A stretch of DNA of 64,000 nt from Pseudonocardia sp. C8 (GCF_014267175.1 NZ_JACMTR010000002.1:756001-820000); one strand, 5' to 3'; shown: positions 43,786-52,561, counted from the first letter of the stretch. Translations and numbers: made by a program. The notes: generated by a model from the letters alone, not told the origin.

Positions 43786-45348
43786 TCAGAATCCCTGCAC
43801 CTTGGAGATGGCCGGGTACACCTCGCCGCTCAACGCGTGGTAGGTGCCGTCGAAGATCTGGTACATGTCGTCGTACAGCCGCACGTTCTTGTCGATCGGC
43901 TCCCACCGGCCCGTCACGTGGACCATCGACTCGACGGCCTCGTTCAGGTCGGCGAACAGACCCACGCCGACGGCGCCGATCATCGCGGCGCCGAGTGCGG
44001 TGGCTTCGGGGACCCGGACCGTCTCGACCGGTCGGCCGTAGATGTCGGCCGCCATCTGGTTCCACATGGGTGAGCGAGCCGCTCCACCCGAGACGCGGTA
44101 GAGCTCGAAGGGCGGAAGATCGACCTTCCCGAGCGCCTCGAGCATGGCGCGCATCTCGTAGCAGACACCTTCCATCGCGGCGCGTACGATGTCGTTCTTG
44201 CTGTGGCCGAGCGTCAGGCCGACGAAGGCCCCTCGGGCGTCGGCGTTGTAGTGGGGGCAGGCGGCTCCGGCGAGCCAGGGAACGAAGACCAGGCCCTGGG
44301 CCCCGGCGGGGGAGCGCTCGGCCTGCTTGGTGAGCAGGTCGTAGCAGTCGATGCCGGTGAGAGTCTGGGTGCTCATCTCGAGCTGGCCAAAGGTGCTGCG
44401 CACCCATTTGAAGCTGCTGGCCGCGGCGCTGGCGTGCCCCTCGATCTCCCACTTGTGCAGCGCCGAGCCGATGACGTGGGCTCGGCGGTTGGGGTCTCGG
44501 ACGGGCTTGCTCGACTGCGCGACGACGACGCCGGCGGTGCCGAGGACGATCGAGGCCATCCCCTCGGCGATGTTGCCCAGCCCGACTGCTGCGCTCTGGT
44601 GGTCGCCGCTTCCGACGATCAGCGGTGTTCCCTCGGCGAGGCCGGTTCGATCGCTGACGGCGCGGGTCACCTTACCGATGTTCGTGCCGGACGGCACGTT
44701 CCGAGAGTACTTCTCGGCGTCCACTCCGAACACTTTCGCGAGTTCGTGGTCGTATTCGAAAGTGTCCGCGTCGACAATCTGCCACCAGCCGGCGTCGTCG
44801 GTGTCATCCACGTAGCCCTCTGCCCCGAAAGCCTCCATCACGAGCGCGTGGATGCTGTGGATGGCCGCGGTGCGGTCGTACTGATCGGGATGATGCTTCT
44901 TGACCCAGTAGATCTTCGACGAGGGCCAGACCTGCCCGAGGGGAAAGCCCGTGCGATCGTAGAGATCGTCCGCGGTCATCCCGTGCGCGGCCAGTTGCTG
45001 ATCCATCCACGGCAGCATCTCGGCATTCCGCAGGTCCTGCCACATGATGATGTCGCGGACGAACCCACCTTTGGCGTCTCGCATGACGAAACTCGACCGC
45101 ATCATGGTGAAGCAGACCGAGGCGATTTCGTGGGCATCGATACCGCTGCGGCCGAGAGCGTCTCGAACCGAGTCGTAGCAGTTGTCGATGATCGCCTGGG
45201 GGGAGCACTCCACCCATCCGGCCTGGGGGTAGCTCAGGGGGTTCTCTCGGTATCCTGCCGCAATTTCGTTCCCTGAGAGGTCGAAGATGACGGCACGGCA
45301 CCCGGTGGTTCCGGCGTCGATTCCTACAACGAACTTCTGAGCGTCCAC
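43786..45348 (-). CDS. FGGY-family carbohydrate kinase
   Basis: A 520-residue sugar kinase: ATP/phosphate motif VVGIDAGTTGCRAVIFDLSG at residues 6-25, IMWQDLRN with the catalytic Asp region, GSGDHQSAAVGLGNIAEGM and RVSGGAARSPMWNQMAADIYGRPVETV near the C-terminus. It resembles xylulokinase-like members, but the substrate may be another ketose, polyol or aldonate. GTG at 45348 has AAGGAGG at 7 nt; the frame is open upstream but non-homologous. It should yield the phosphate cleaved by one of the nearby aldolases. Confidence 0.9.
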   Translation of the reverse strand: MDAQKFVVGIDAGTTGCRAVIFDLSGNEIAAGYRENPLSYPQAGWVECSPQAIIDNCYDSVRDALGRSGIDAHEIASVCFTMMRSSFVMRDAKGGFVRDIIMWQDLRNAEMLPWMDQQLAAHGMTADDLYDRTGFPLGQVWPSSKIYWVKKHHPDQYDRTAAIHSIHALVMEAFGAEGYVDDTDDAGWWQIVDADTFEYDHELAKVFGVDAEKYSRNVPSGTNIGKVTRAVSDRTGLAEGTPLIVGSGDHQSAAVGLGNIAEGMASIVLGTAGVVVAQSSKPVRDPNRRAHVIGSALHKWEIEGHASAAASSFKWVRSTFGQLEMSTQTLTGIDCYDLLTKQAERSPAGAQGLVFVPWLAGAACPHYNADARGAFVGLTLGHSKNDIVRAAMEGVCYEMRAMLEALGKVDLPPFELYRVSGGAARSPMWNQMAADIYGRPVETVRVPEATALGAAMIGAVGVGLFADLNEAVESMVHVTGRWEPIDKNVRLYDDMYQIFDGTYHALSGEVYPAISKVQGF

Positions 45349-45445
45349 TGTTATTCCTCCTTGAATACAGCAGATCAGTGGCGACGTAGATCGCGCGAAA
45401 GCCCCTGATCGGGGCGACCCTGGAGTCGAAAAGTGTGGCGAGTCC

Positions 45446-46210
45446 TCAGTTTCCGTACATGTACCGGCCGCCGGTGACATCGACAGTGATACCGGTGATG
45501 TAGCGGCTCTCGTCCGACACCAGGAACAGCGCGACGCCTGCCGTGTCCTCCGGGGTGCCGATGCGACCCATCGGAACACCGCTGACCTGCTGGGCCCGGG
45601 TGGCAGCGGTGTGCTCGCCCTGGTCGGTCAACGGGGTCTCGGTGACACCGGGACAGATCGCGTTGACCCGGATCCCGTCTTTGACGAAGTAGCCGGCGGC
45701 ATACTTGGTGAGGCCGATGAGACCGGCTTTGGACGCGACGTAATGGGGGCCCGCCCAGCTGCCGCCGCTCTTGCCGGAGGTCGAGGAGATCTGCACGATC
45801 CGGCCTCCGGTGCGGCTCATGTACGGGTGGACCGCGCGCAGGCAGCGGAACGCGCCGGTCAGGTTGATGTTCATGACGAAGTTCCACTCCTCGTCGCTGC
45901 ACTCCGGCAGCTGGGAGAAGCGGGTCACGGCTGCACCATTCACCAGGACGGTGATCTTCCCTGTGCGGTCGAAGACCTCGGCAAACGCTCGATCGACCGA
46001 CGCCGCGTCGCCGATGTCGATGTGTACCCCGAATGCCTTCCCGCCGGCTTCGGTGATCTCGTCGACGGTGCGGGTGCAGCCCGTGTCGTCCAGGTCGGCA
46101 CAGGCGACGACCGCGCCATGCCGGGCGAGCTCGATGGCTATGGCCCGGTCGATGCCCGATGCGGCGCCCGTCACGACAGCAACGTCACCGGTGAGCCTGT
46201 CACTCTTCAT
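45446..46210 (-). CDS. short-chain dehydrogenase/reductase with altered glycine motif
   Basis: A 254-residue SDR: catalytic Ser in VQISSTSGKSGG and YxxxK in HYVASKAGL; NNAG is present as NGAA (VLVNGAAVTRFS). The cofactor motif, normally TGxxxGIG, reads TGAASGID, with Asp21 in place of the third Gly. ADLDD after the second strand suggests NAD. It probably oxidises a polyol or hydroxy acid to the ketone taken by the kinase. RBS GAGGAGG. The gene lies between deoC-like and kinase genes. Confidence 0.88.
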   Translation of the reverse strand: MKSDRLTGDVAVVTGAASGIDRAIAIELARHGAVVACADLDDTGCTRTVDEITEAGGKAFGVHIDIGDAASVDRAFAEVFDRTGKITVLVNGAAVTRFSQLPECSDEEWNFVMNINLTGAFRCLRAVHPYMSRTGGRIVQISSTSGKSGGSWAGPHYVASKAGLIGLTKYAAGYFVKDGIRVNAICPGVTETPLTDQGEHTAATRAQQVSGVPMGRIGTPEDTAGVALFLVSDESRYITGITVDVTGGRYMYGN

Positions 46211-46240
46211 CAGTCGGCCTCCTCATTCCCGCCTGGACGC

Positions 46241-46972
46241 TCATCGGGACGGCTGGAACTCGATCTGTGAGAAGATCTCCTCGAACAGCGGCAGCTCACG
46301 GATGATCTGGTCTCCGGCCCGGGTTCCAACGATATCGGCCCCGGCTGCCACACAACCGAGGGCGACCGCCGTGGTCCAGAACCGACCGGTGCCAGCGAGC
46401 TTGATCTTGACGTCACTGCCGTCCAGGGTGTCGCGCATCAGTTTCATGACCGACATGTCGGGCCCGCCCTCGCGGCCGGTGGACGTCTTCACGTAGTCGC
46501 CGCCGCCTTCGGCGACGGCGTTGCACGCGGCGACGATCTCGTCGCGGTTGAGATAGGACACCTCGACGATGAACCGGGTCTCGCGGCCTTCTGCGGCCTT
46601 CACCAGATCGCTGACCTCGCTGGCGACCTTGTCGTAGTCGCCGTTCTTGAGCGCACCGAACTCGACCACGGGGTCGATCAGCTGGGCGCCCCGGCGGACC
46701 GCGTCCTCCACTGCGGCGATCTTCGTGGCGCGAGCGCTCGTGCCGAACGGGTAGTCGGTGACGACGTTGGGCTTGACGTCGGTGCCCTCGAGCTCCTTGA
46801 CGATGTAGTCGAGGTAGTTGGGGTTCACGCAGCAGGCATTGACGTCGTGCTCGCGGCACACGCCGACGAGCTCGTCGATGGAGGCCAGAGCGGTGTCTGG
46901 ATGGACGAGCGAGATGTCCAGCATCTTCGCGAACGAGCGAGCGGTGATCTCGCGGCCTCGGATCACGATCAT
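46241..46972 (-). CDS. deoxyribose-phosphate aldolase-like class I aldolase (DeoC/LacD barrel)
   Basis: A 243-residue DeoC-type barrel: ARSFAKMLDISLVHPDTALASIDELV, CCVNPNYLDYI, VVTDYPFGTSARATKIAAVEDAVRRGAQLIDPVVEFGALKNGDYD and the Schiff-base Lys in GGDYVKTSTGREGG. The catalytic set is intact. DeoC splits 2-deoxyribose 5-phosphate, but in this setting it may cleave another phosphorylated sugar acid or deoxy sugar. It is first in a four-gene operon. GAAGGAG lies 8 nt before ATG 46972, and a CCGGTATATACCGG palindrome lies 48 nt upstream. Confidence 0.88.
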   Translation of the reverse strand: MIVIRGREITARSFAKMLDISLVHPDTALASIDELVGVCREHDVNACCVNPNYLDYIVKELEGTDVKPNVVTDYPFGTSARATKIAAVEDAVRRGAQLIDPVVEFGALKNGDYDKVASEVSDLVKAAEGRETRFIVEVSYLNRDEIVAACNAVAEGGGDYVKTSTGREGGPDMSVMKLMRDTLDGSDVKIKLAGTGRFWTTAVALGCVAAGADIVGTRAGDQIIRELPLFEEIFSQIEFQPSR

Positions 46973-47308
46973 GGTGTGGGCTCCTTCGAGGGCGACAGTG
47001 ACCGTACCAGCTTGACAGCTCCGGTATATACCGGTCCAGGTGGCTGTGGACGCTACTGGCCGAGGTGGCACACGTCAACGATCAACTTCTAGTGCGTCTC
47101 GGGCGGCAGCCACGGGGTGCGAAGCGTTGATGGTTCGACGAGTCTGCCCTGGTCAGGGCTTCGAGCGGGCGCCAGACGAGGCTGGCGCGGCACTCCTCGG
47201 GCTCTCGCAGCTTGACGGACGCTGAACTGCAGCCTACCGTACCGGTATATACCGGCTGCCCACTGGGTCTGCCGCTTTCAGGTTAGCTCGGCGTACGAAC
47301 GGTGGCGA
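46973..47308. promoter_or_regulatory. divergent control region with two identical palindromes
   Basis: CCGGTATATACCGG occurs at 47021-47034 and again at 47242-47255, one near each divergent start (deoC-like and transaldolase-like). A TACGGT -10 candidate for the minus operon lies between the first site and its gene. No ORF in this 336-bp stretch looks real. The sites probably bind the GntR/UTRA protein encoded at 49955-50725. Confidence 0.75.
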
Positions 47309-48667
47309 ATGATGGTGCACGTCAACTACAGGTCGGCAGGCGAAGGCGCCGCCGGTGTTCACTTCACCCTGGGTGCGCTCGGGAAGTCGCCCGCGCGGGG
47401 CCACGAGAGCGACGTTCGGCGCGTCGCGGGGCTCACCATCGGCCGGGCGGACTTCGAGACGTTGTCCGCCGCTGCCTGCGCCGTCGGGGTGACCGACCGG
47501 TTCCGGGACGTGATCAGGACATTCGGTCGTGACCACGCCGGGATCCCGGCCGGGTTTCGGGTGGAGACCTCGCTCGCCGAGGACGGTCTTCTCTCGGTCG
47601 ACCTCGTACGCGATATCGGGTACGACCGCGACGGAGTCAAGCGGCCGAGTGGGATGCTGTTCTCGGCCGACTCCGCGAATCCCTACGAGATCGAGCCCGT
47701 CGCCGGCGTCCTGGCCAACCTCACCTGTAACCCGGGCATCGTCTACGACCTGTTCCTCAACGATCCGGCAGCCAACGTCGGTCAGAAGTTCGGGAGCCTG
47801 GAAGAGGTGATGCAGGAGATCGGGGCCCTGCTGGGGCCGGGCTGCGACATCAGCGTCGAGATCGAGGACCCGTTCGCCGAACTCGACGTGATTCTCGACC
47901 AGATGGCACGGTATCGGGAGATCCTCTCGGAGTATCGGCTCGTCGTGAAGGTGCCCCACACCGGCCCGGTCAACGGCGGCAACGCCACCGAACTGTTGCA
48001 CGGGGACCGCCGGCTGCGCGCTCACTTCGCCCGCCCGTCCGTCGAGGACGCGTTCCGGTCGCACACGCTGGCGCTCGCCCTCCGCGAGCACGGATACCGG
48101 GTCAACTACACGTTGATGTTCGAACCCCATCAGACCGCGCTGGCGCTGCAGGCCAAGCCGTACTTCATCAACAGCTTCGTCCGGCACCGGCTCGGCGAGT
48201 CGCGGTGGATCGCGCATGCGGTCGAGGCGTACCGGACGACACGCGACGTGCGTCACCTCGAGGCGCTGCGGTCCTACCTCGTCGACCACGATCATCTCTC
48301 CTCCACGGAGGCGGACACGGATCTGATCGAGGTGCTGGAGTACGCCGAGGATCTCGTCGCCTATCGACGGATCGAAGACCCGGAGGGACACGACGGCCTC
48401 GACGGTGTCCGCCACAACCTGCGGCTGTTGAAGGCGACCAACCTCCCCGACACCCGCCTCATCGTCTGCAGCATGGAGGGCCGCAACTACCGCGACCTCG
48501 ACAAGCTGGCCACGGAACCCGAGTTCGCCGACGTGGTCGACCGGCTGGTCGTCACCGCCGAGCCTGCCTATCTGGCGCGCTTCACCTCTGCCAGCCAGGT
48601 CGTGAGCTACCAGCGCCGCTTCCTGAACGCGGTACCGAGTTCCGGAACGCTCCTCGACTCAGCATGA
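47309..48667 (+). CDS. transaldolase-like protein with extra C-terminal domain
   Basis: A 452-residue protein that I do not recognise as a named family. The central part has transaldolase features: CNPGIVYDLFLND (second strand of the barrel), DISVEIEDP, YRLVVKVPHTGPVNGG with a Lys at the Schiff-base position, and GYRVNYTLMFEPHQTALALQAKPYFINSFVRHRLGE, like the NVTLLFS...ISPFVGR segment of transaldolases. The first 95 residues and a charged tail (residues about 345-452) are additional. It may exchange or cleave a ketose phosphate. It starts an operon with an old yellow enzyme. The start (ATG 47309, also ATG 47312) has only a weak ribosome site. Confidence 0.7.
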   Translation: MMVHVNYRSAGEGAAGVHFTLGALGKSPARGHESDVRRVAGLTIGRADFETLSAAACAVGVTDRFRDVIRTFGRDHAGIPAGFRVETSLAEDGLLSVDLVRDIGYDRDGVKRPSGMLFSADSANPYEIEPVAGVLANLTCNPGIVYDLFLNDPAANVGQKFGSLEEVMQEIGALLGPGCDISVEIEDPFAELDVILDQMARYREILSEYRLVVKVPHTGPVNGGNATELLHGDRRLRAHFARPSVEDAFRSHTLALALREHGYRVNYTLMFEPHQTALALQAKPYFINSFVRHRLGESRWIAHAVEAYRTTRDVRHLEALRSYLVDHDHLSSTEADTDLIEVLEYAEDLVAYRRIEDPEGHDGLDGVRHNLRLLKATNLPDTRLIVCSMEGRNYRDLDKLATEPEFADVVDRLVVTAEPAYLARFTSASQVVSYQRRFLNAVPSSGTLLDSA

Positions 48668-48711
48668 CGGTTTCGTGCCTGCCCTGACCATCCGACCGGA
48701 AGACTGATGAC

Positions 48712-49809
48712 ATGCCTCTGCTGTTCGAACCGTTCCGCCTTCGCGACGTGTCCTTCCCCAACCGCATCTGGCTTTCCCCGATGTGCCAGTACTCCTGTGA
48801 GGCCCAGGACGGCATGCCGCACGACTGGCATCTGGCGCATCTCGGCGCCCGCGCCCAGGGCGGATTCGGCCTGGTCATGTCCGAGGCCGTCGCCGTGACG
48901 GCGCAAGGCCGTATCACTGCCCAGGATGCCGGGTTGTGGTCGGACGAACAGGCCGAGGCGTGGACCCGGATCGTCGACTTCGTGCACGCGCAGGGAGCGA
49001 GGTTCGGTTTCCAGATCTCACACGCCGGGCGCAAGGCATCCACCTATCGTGGATTTCCCGGGGAGCCGAAGGGCGCGGTCCCCGCGACCGCGGACGGATG
49101 GACCACGGTGGCACCGTCGGCGATCCCGCATCACGGCAATCCGCCGCCCAAGCCGCTGACCCACGATGAGATGGACGAGGTGCGTGATGCGTTCGTCGCG
49201 GCGGCGCACCGGGCCGATCGGACCGGCGCCGACGTGCTGGAGATCCACGCCGCTCACGGCTACCTCCTCCACGAGTTCCTCTCACCGATCGCGAACGACC
49301 GAGACGACGACTATGGCGGATCCTTCGAAGGGCGAATCCGGTTTCCCCTGCAGGTGGTCGACGCCGTGCGTGCAGCGTGGCCGCAGGGCAAGCCCTTGTT
49401 CGTGCGTGTGTCGGCGACCGACTGGATCCCCGGTGGCTGGGACCTCGAGCAGACCAGCCGCCTCGCCGGGTTGCTGAAGGCCCGGGGCGTCGACCTGATC
49501 GACGTCTCCAGCGGCAGCATCGGGCCGGCCGACATTCCAGTCGGACGCAACTACCAGGTGCCGTTGTCCGCACGTATCCGCGCGGACAACGGCATCCCCA
49601 CCGCGGCGGTCGGCCTGATCCTCGAACCCAAACAGGCCGAGAACCTCCTGGAAGCCGGCGACGCCGACGCGGTGTTCCTGGCCCGCGTCGCATTGCGGGA
49701 GTCGGCCTGGCCGCTGCGCGCGGCCTGGGAACTTGGTCTGAGCTGGGAAGACGCCCCGTACCCCGGACAGTACGTCCGGGGCCGCTGGGATGCGGTCCCT
49801 CGAGACTGA
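48712..49809 (+). CDS. old yellow enzyme, YqjM-like NADH:flavin oxidoreductase
   Basis: A 365-residue FMN barrel: LSPMCQYSCEAQDGMPHDWHL carries the redox-tuning Cys of thermophilic-like OYEs, HAGRKAST the FMN site, EIHAAHGYLLHEFLSPIANDRDDDYGGSFEGRIRFPL the catalytic and substrate region, and VGLILEPKQAENLLEAGDADAVFLARVALRE the phosphate site. It reduces alpha,beta-unsaturated carbonyls with NAD(P)H. It lies 44 nt after the transaldolase-like gene. In a sugar pathway such an enzyme could reduce a dehydrated keto intermediate; this is only inference. Confidence 0.93.
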   Translation: MPLLFEPFRLRDVSFPNRIWLSPMCQYSCEAQDGMPHDWHLAHLGARAQGGFGLVMSEAVAVTAQGRITAQDAGLWSDEQAEAWTRIVDFVHAQGARFGFQISHAGRKASTYRGFPGEPKGAVPATADGWTTVAPSAIPHHGNPPPKPLTHDEMDEVRDAFVAAAHRADRTGADVLEIHAAHGYLLHEFLSPIANDRDDDYGGSFEGRIRFPLQVVDAVRAAWPQGKPLFVRVSATDWIPGGWDLEQTSRLAGLLKARGVDLIDVSSGSIGPADIPVGRNYQVPLSARIRADNGIPTAAVGLILEPKQAENLLEAGDADAVFLARVALRESAWPLRAAWELGLSWEDAPYPGQYVRGRWDAVPRD

Positions 49810-49829
49810 CCGACCGCCACCGTCCCCTG

Positions 49830-49869
49830 AGCCCCGGTGTGCGCGAACGCTGACGCGCGCACCGGGGCT
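49830..49869 (+). terminator. terminator after OYE gene
   Basis: 16-bp stem with one G-U pair and an 8-nt loop, 20 nt after the stop codon. Confidence 0.8.
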
Positions 49870-49893
49870 TCGCACTGCCATCGGCATGGCTGA

Positions 49894-49922
49894 TACTCTG
49901 TACCTGTACCTGTACATACCTG
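49894..49922 (+). promoter_or_regulatory. promoter and repeat operator of the GntR/UTRA gene
   Basis: TACTCT (49894-49899) is a candidate -10. It is followed by tandem TGTACC, TGTACC, TGTACA (49899-49916), including the dyad TGTAC-CT-GTACA, then TACCTG. The sites overlie the likely transcription start, consistent with autoregulation. Confidence 0.55.
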
Positions 49923-49954
49923 TTGCCGACATCGGTCGGCCGTGATCGGTCCTG

Positions 49955-50725
49955 GTGAGGTGGATGCTCGACCGTCATAGCCCCACGCCGCTCCATGTCC
50001 AGCTCGAAGAGGCCATCAAGGATCGCATCGCGAACGAGGAGTGGCGCCCCAACTCGCAGATCCCGTCCGAAAACGAGCTCAGCGGGACCTACGGGCTCAG
50101 CCGCATGACCACGCGCGGCGTCATCACCCGGCTCGCCCACCAGGGCCTCGTCTATCGGGTACCGGGCAAGGGAACGTTCGTGGCGGAACCGAAGGTCGCC
50201 AACCGGCCACATCTGCCGATCGGAATCCAAGGCCAGCTCGACGAGCTCGGCATCGAGAGCCGGATCATCCTCGTCGGCGCTTCGCAGCAGGAGGCATCGG
50301 CACGGCTGCGCAAGCAGCTGGACCTCGCCGAGGGGCAACGGGTGCACAGGATCGAGCGGCTCCGCACCATGAACGGTGCGCCGCTGAGCATCCACCTGTC
50401 GTTCGTCCCGGTCGAGCGGTGCCCGGACCTCGACACGAAGGACCTCGAGAGTGGTCAGCTGCGCCGCATCCTGGAGGAGAGCTACGGTCTCCGTCCGGCT
50501 CGTGTGGTGGAGTCGGTGGAAACGGCGCTGGCCAGCGAACGTGACGCGCAGCTACTGCAGGTGAAGACCGGGTTCACCCTGCTGCAACTGCAGGAGACGA
50601 ACTACACCGAGGTGGGGAATCCGTTCGAGTTCTGCCATGTCTTGTTCCGCGGGGACAAGATGAAGATCACGTTCGAGTTCCACAACCCGACGCCGAAGGC
50701 GGCCGGGGGCCCGCGAGCCACGTGA
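49955..50725 (+). CDS. GntR-family regulator, HutC/UTRA subgroup
   Basis: A 256-residue protein: winged helix at about residues 5-75 (PLHVQLEEAIKDRIANEEWRPNSQIPSENELSGTYGLSRMTTRGVITRLAHQGLVYRVPGKGTFVA) and a UTRA ligand domain (residues 90-245) with RIERLRTMNGAPLSIHLSFVP and VETALASERDAQLLQV. It is the only regulator inside module B and presumably controls both divergent operons; the effector would be a phosphorylated sugar. GTG 49955 and ATG 49964 are both possible starts; neither has a strong ribosome site. Confidence 0.88.
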   Translation: MRWMLDRHSPTPLHVQLEEAIKDRIANEEWRPNSQIPSENELSGTYGLSRMTTRGVITRLAHQGLVYRVPGKGTFVAEPKVANRPHLPIGIQGQLDELGIESRIILVGASQQEASARLRKQLDLAEGQRVHRIERLRTMNGAPLSIHLSFVPVERCPDLDTKDLESGQLRRILEESYGLRPARVVESVETALASERDAQLLQVKTGFTLLQLQETNYTEVGNPFEFCHVLFRGDKMKITFEFHNPTPKAAGGPRAT

Positions 50726-50749
50726 CGGGCGCAGGCCGGTCTCGCGTCA

Positions 50750-51520
50750 CTACGCGAACAGGGTCTTCTCCAAGGTTGCCAGGTCGACGACGCCGTCGCT
50801 GTTGCGCACGTCGGTGCCGCTGACGAGCCGTGCCGGGGCGCCCACGTCGCCCAGATCGGAGAGCACGGCGCTGGCCGCGGGGAACGTATCGTCGACGGTG
50901 AAGTGGCTCAGGGTGACCACGTGGCGAGTGCCGGACCGGGCGGCGGCCGTCGCGCCGGCTCCGGAGTCCTCGATGATGACCGAATCCTCGGGGGACCTGC
51001 CGAGTTCTCGTAGCGCGAGCTCGTAGATGTCCGGAGCAGGCTTCTTGGCGGCGACGACGTCGCCTGCGAAGATTCCGGCCATCCGGGCTCGCAGTCTCGG
51101 TCCGACGACGGCGCCCAGTACCGCCTCGACACTGGCCGGGGCCGACGTCGACGCCACGGCCACCTGCCAGCCGGTGTCCAGCGCCTCGGCGATCAGTCGT
51201 CGAACCCCGGGCCGGGCGGGAAGCGCACCGTGTCGGACGCGTTGGACGTACAGTTCGCTCTTGAGCCTGTGCACCCGCCCGATCAGCCCCTGGCGGTCGC
51301 CGTCGGACGCAGGAGCTTCGTCCGGATGGGCATTCAAGAATGCCGCGAGCCGCTCTTTGCCGCCACCCACGGCCAGCAGTGAGTGGTACTGCTCAGGGGT
51401 CCAGTGAAGAGTGAGGCCAAGCTTCTCGAACGCCTCGTTGAACGCGGGAAGGTGTCCCTCGAGCTCGGTGTCGGCCAGTACACCGTCACAGTCCAGGAGG
51501 AGAGCACGTGGGTGCTTCAT
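50750..51520 (-). CDS. HAD-superfamily phosphatase, CbbY/beta-phosphoglucomutase-like
   Basis: A 256-residue HAD protein: motif I LLLDCDGVLADTE (nucleophile Asp in DCDGV), motif II ASTSAP, motif III Lys in AAKKPAPDIYELAL and motif IV VIIEDSGAGATAAARSG. A helical C1 cap lies between motifs I and II (LPAFNEAFEKLGLTLHW). It hydrolyses a small phosphorylated sugar. ATG at 51520 overlaps the stop of the upstream class II aldolase gene (ATGA), so the two are coupled and the aldolase product is a likely substrate. Confidence 0.9.
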   Translation of the reverse strand: MKHPRALLLDCDGVLADTELEGHLPAFNEAFEKLGLTLHWTPEQYHSLLAVGGGKERLAAFLNAHPDEAPASDGDRQGLIGRVHRLKSELYVQRVRHGALPARPGVRRLIAEALDTGWQVAVASTSAPASVEAVLGAVVGPRLRARMAGIFAGDVVAAKKPAPDIYELALRELGRSPEDSVIIEDSGAGATAAARSGTRHVVTLSHFTVDDTFPAASAVLSDLGDVGAPARLVSGTDVRNSDGVVDLATLEKTLFA

Positions 51521-52392
51521 GCGGCGCTCCAGTGCTGGTCGGCTCCATGTCCGCCGAACACTCCGATGTGCCATCCGACGACCGCGGTGACGGCTTCGGC
51601 CACCTGATCGAACAGGGCCGTGGGTTCCCACCTGCGCCGACGTTCGGCCTCCTCGAGGTGCTCGCGGGCAGCGTTCATGTAGGCGTGCTTGAGCGCCGTC
51701 GAGATATTGATCTTGGAGATGCCGGCCTCGACGAACCGGCGGAAGTCCCGGTCGGACAGGCCCGTCCCGCCGTGCAGGACCACGGGCCGATCGGTCAGTG
51801 AGACGAGCTTCGCGACCCGGTCGAACCGTAGCTGCGGTGCTGCGGAGTACATGCCGTGAGCCGTCCCGACCTGTGGTGCGATCATGTCAGCGCCGCTGAC
51901 CCGCGCAGCCTCCGCGAGTTCTTCCTCGGTGTACGAGTGCAGAGCCTCGTCGGACCCGATGCCGTCCTCGACCCCGATGATGTTCTCGATCTCCGATTCG
52001 ACGGTCACGCCGTGAACGTGCGCCTCCCGGACCACCTCGCCGGTCTGACCGACGGCCTCGTCGAAAGGGAGCGCTGACGCGTCGAAGAGCACCGAGCTCC
52101 ACCCGTGTGTGACGACCTCGCTGATCAGCGCCCGGTCGGGGCAATGGTCGAGATGCAGCGCGACCGGCACCGAGGCCCCTGTGGCAATCGTGCGCAGCAT
52201 GCTCGACATGAGCGACACCCCGGCACGGCGGAGGGTTTTCACCGAGGTCTGCAGGATGATCGGCGACTCTGCCTGCTCGGCGGCGAATACCGCTGCCCGC
52301 GCCGACAGGTCGTCGACGACGTTGACAGCGGCCACGGCGAAGCCCTCCCGACGAGCGACCGTGGTCAGGTCAAGTGTGTTGACGAGTGACAT
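51517..52392 (-). CDS. class II fructose/tagatose-bisphosphate aldolase family protein (GatY/KbaY-like)
   Basis: A 291-residue barrel: AVNVVDDLSARAAVFAAEQAESPIILQTS, zinc-site VALHLDHCPD (His-x-x-His-like HLDHC), SVLFDAS, VTVESEIENIIGVEDG, MIAPQVGTAHGMY, VLHGGTGLSD (zinc His and GGTG phosphate loop) and KINISTAL. It splits a ketose phosphate to dihydroxyacetone phosphate and an aldehyde. It is in a two-gene operon with a HAD phosphatase on the strand opposite to the UTRA regulator. A TATATA-containing dyad (52422-52441) lies at its promoter. Confidence 0.9.
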   Translation of the reverse strand: MSLVNTLDLTTVARREGFAVAAVNVVDDLSARAAVFAAEQAESPIILQTSVKTLRRAGVSLMSSMLRTIATGASVPVALHLDHCPDRALISEVVTHGWSSVLFDASALPFDEAVGQTGEVVREAHVHGVTVESEIENIIGVEDGIGSDEALHSYTEEELAEAARVSGADMIAPQVGTAHGMYSAAPQLRFDRVAKLVSLTDRPVVLHGGTGLSDRDFRRFVEAGISKINISTALKHAYMNAAREHLEEAERRRRWEPTALFDQVAEAVTAVVGWHIGVFGGHGADQHWSAA

Positions 52393-52421
52393 CCCGTTTC
52401 CCTTCGTCCGACGGGAGCACT

Positions 52422-52441
52422 GTACTTGTATATATCAGTAC
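52422..52441. promoter_or_regulatory. dyad at the class II aldolase promoter
   Basis: GTACT and AGTAC ends around an A/T-rich centre containing TATATA. The TATATA core and GTAC half-sites recall the palindromes at 47021 and 47242 and the TGTAC repeats at 49899, so it may belong to the same regulon. Confidence 0.45.
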
Positions 52442-52561
52442 TGCCAAGCGCTGTCTGGGTAGGGCCGGCCGACCTGCCGGCGAGATCGACGGTGACGGAT
52501 GCGGGGATCGGCTTCCCGTCGCGCAGAACCGGTGGTGGGAGGGCTCAGCTGGGCCGGCAGC

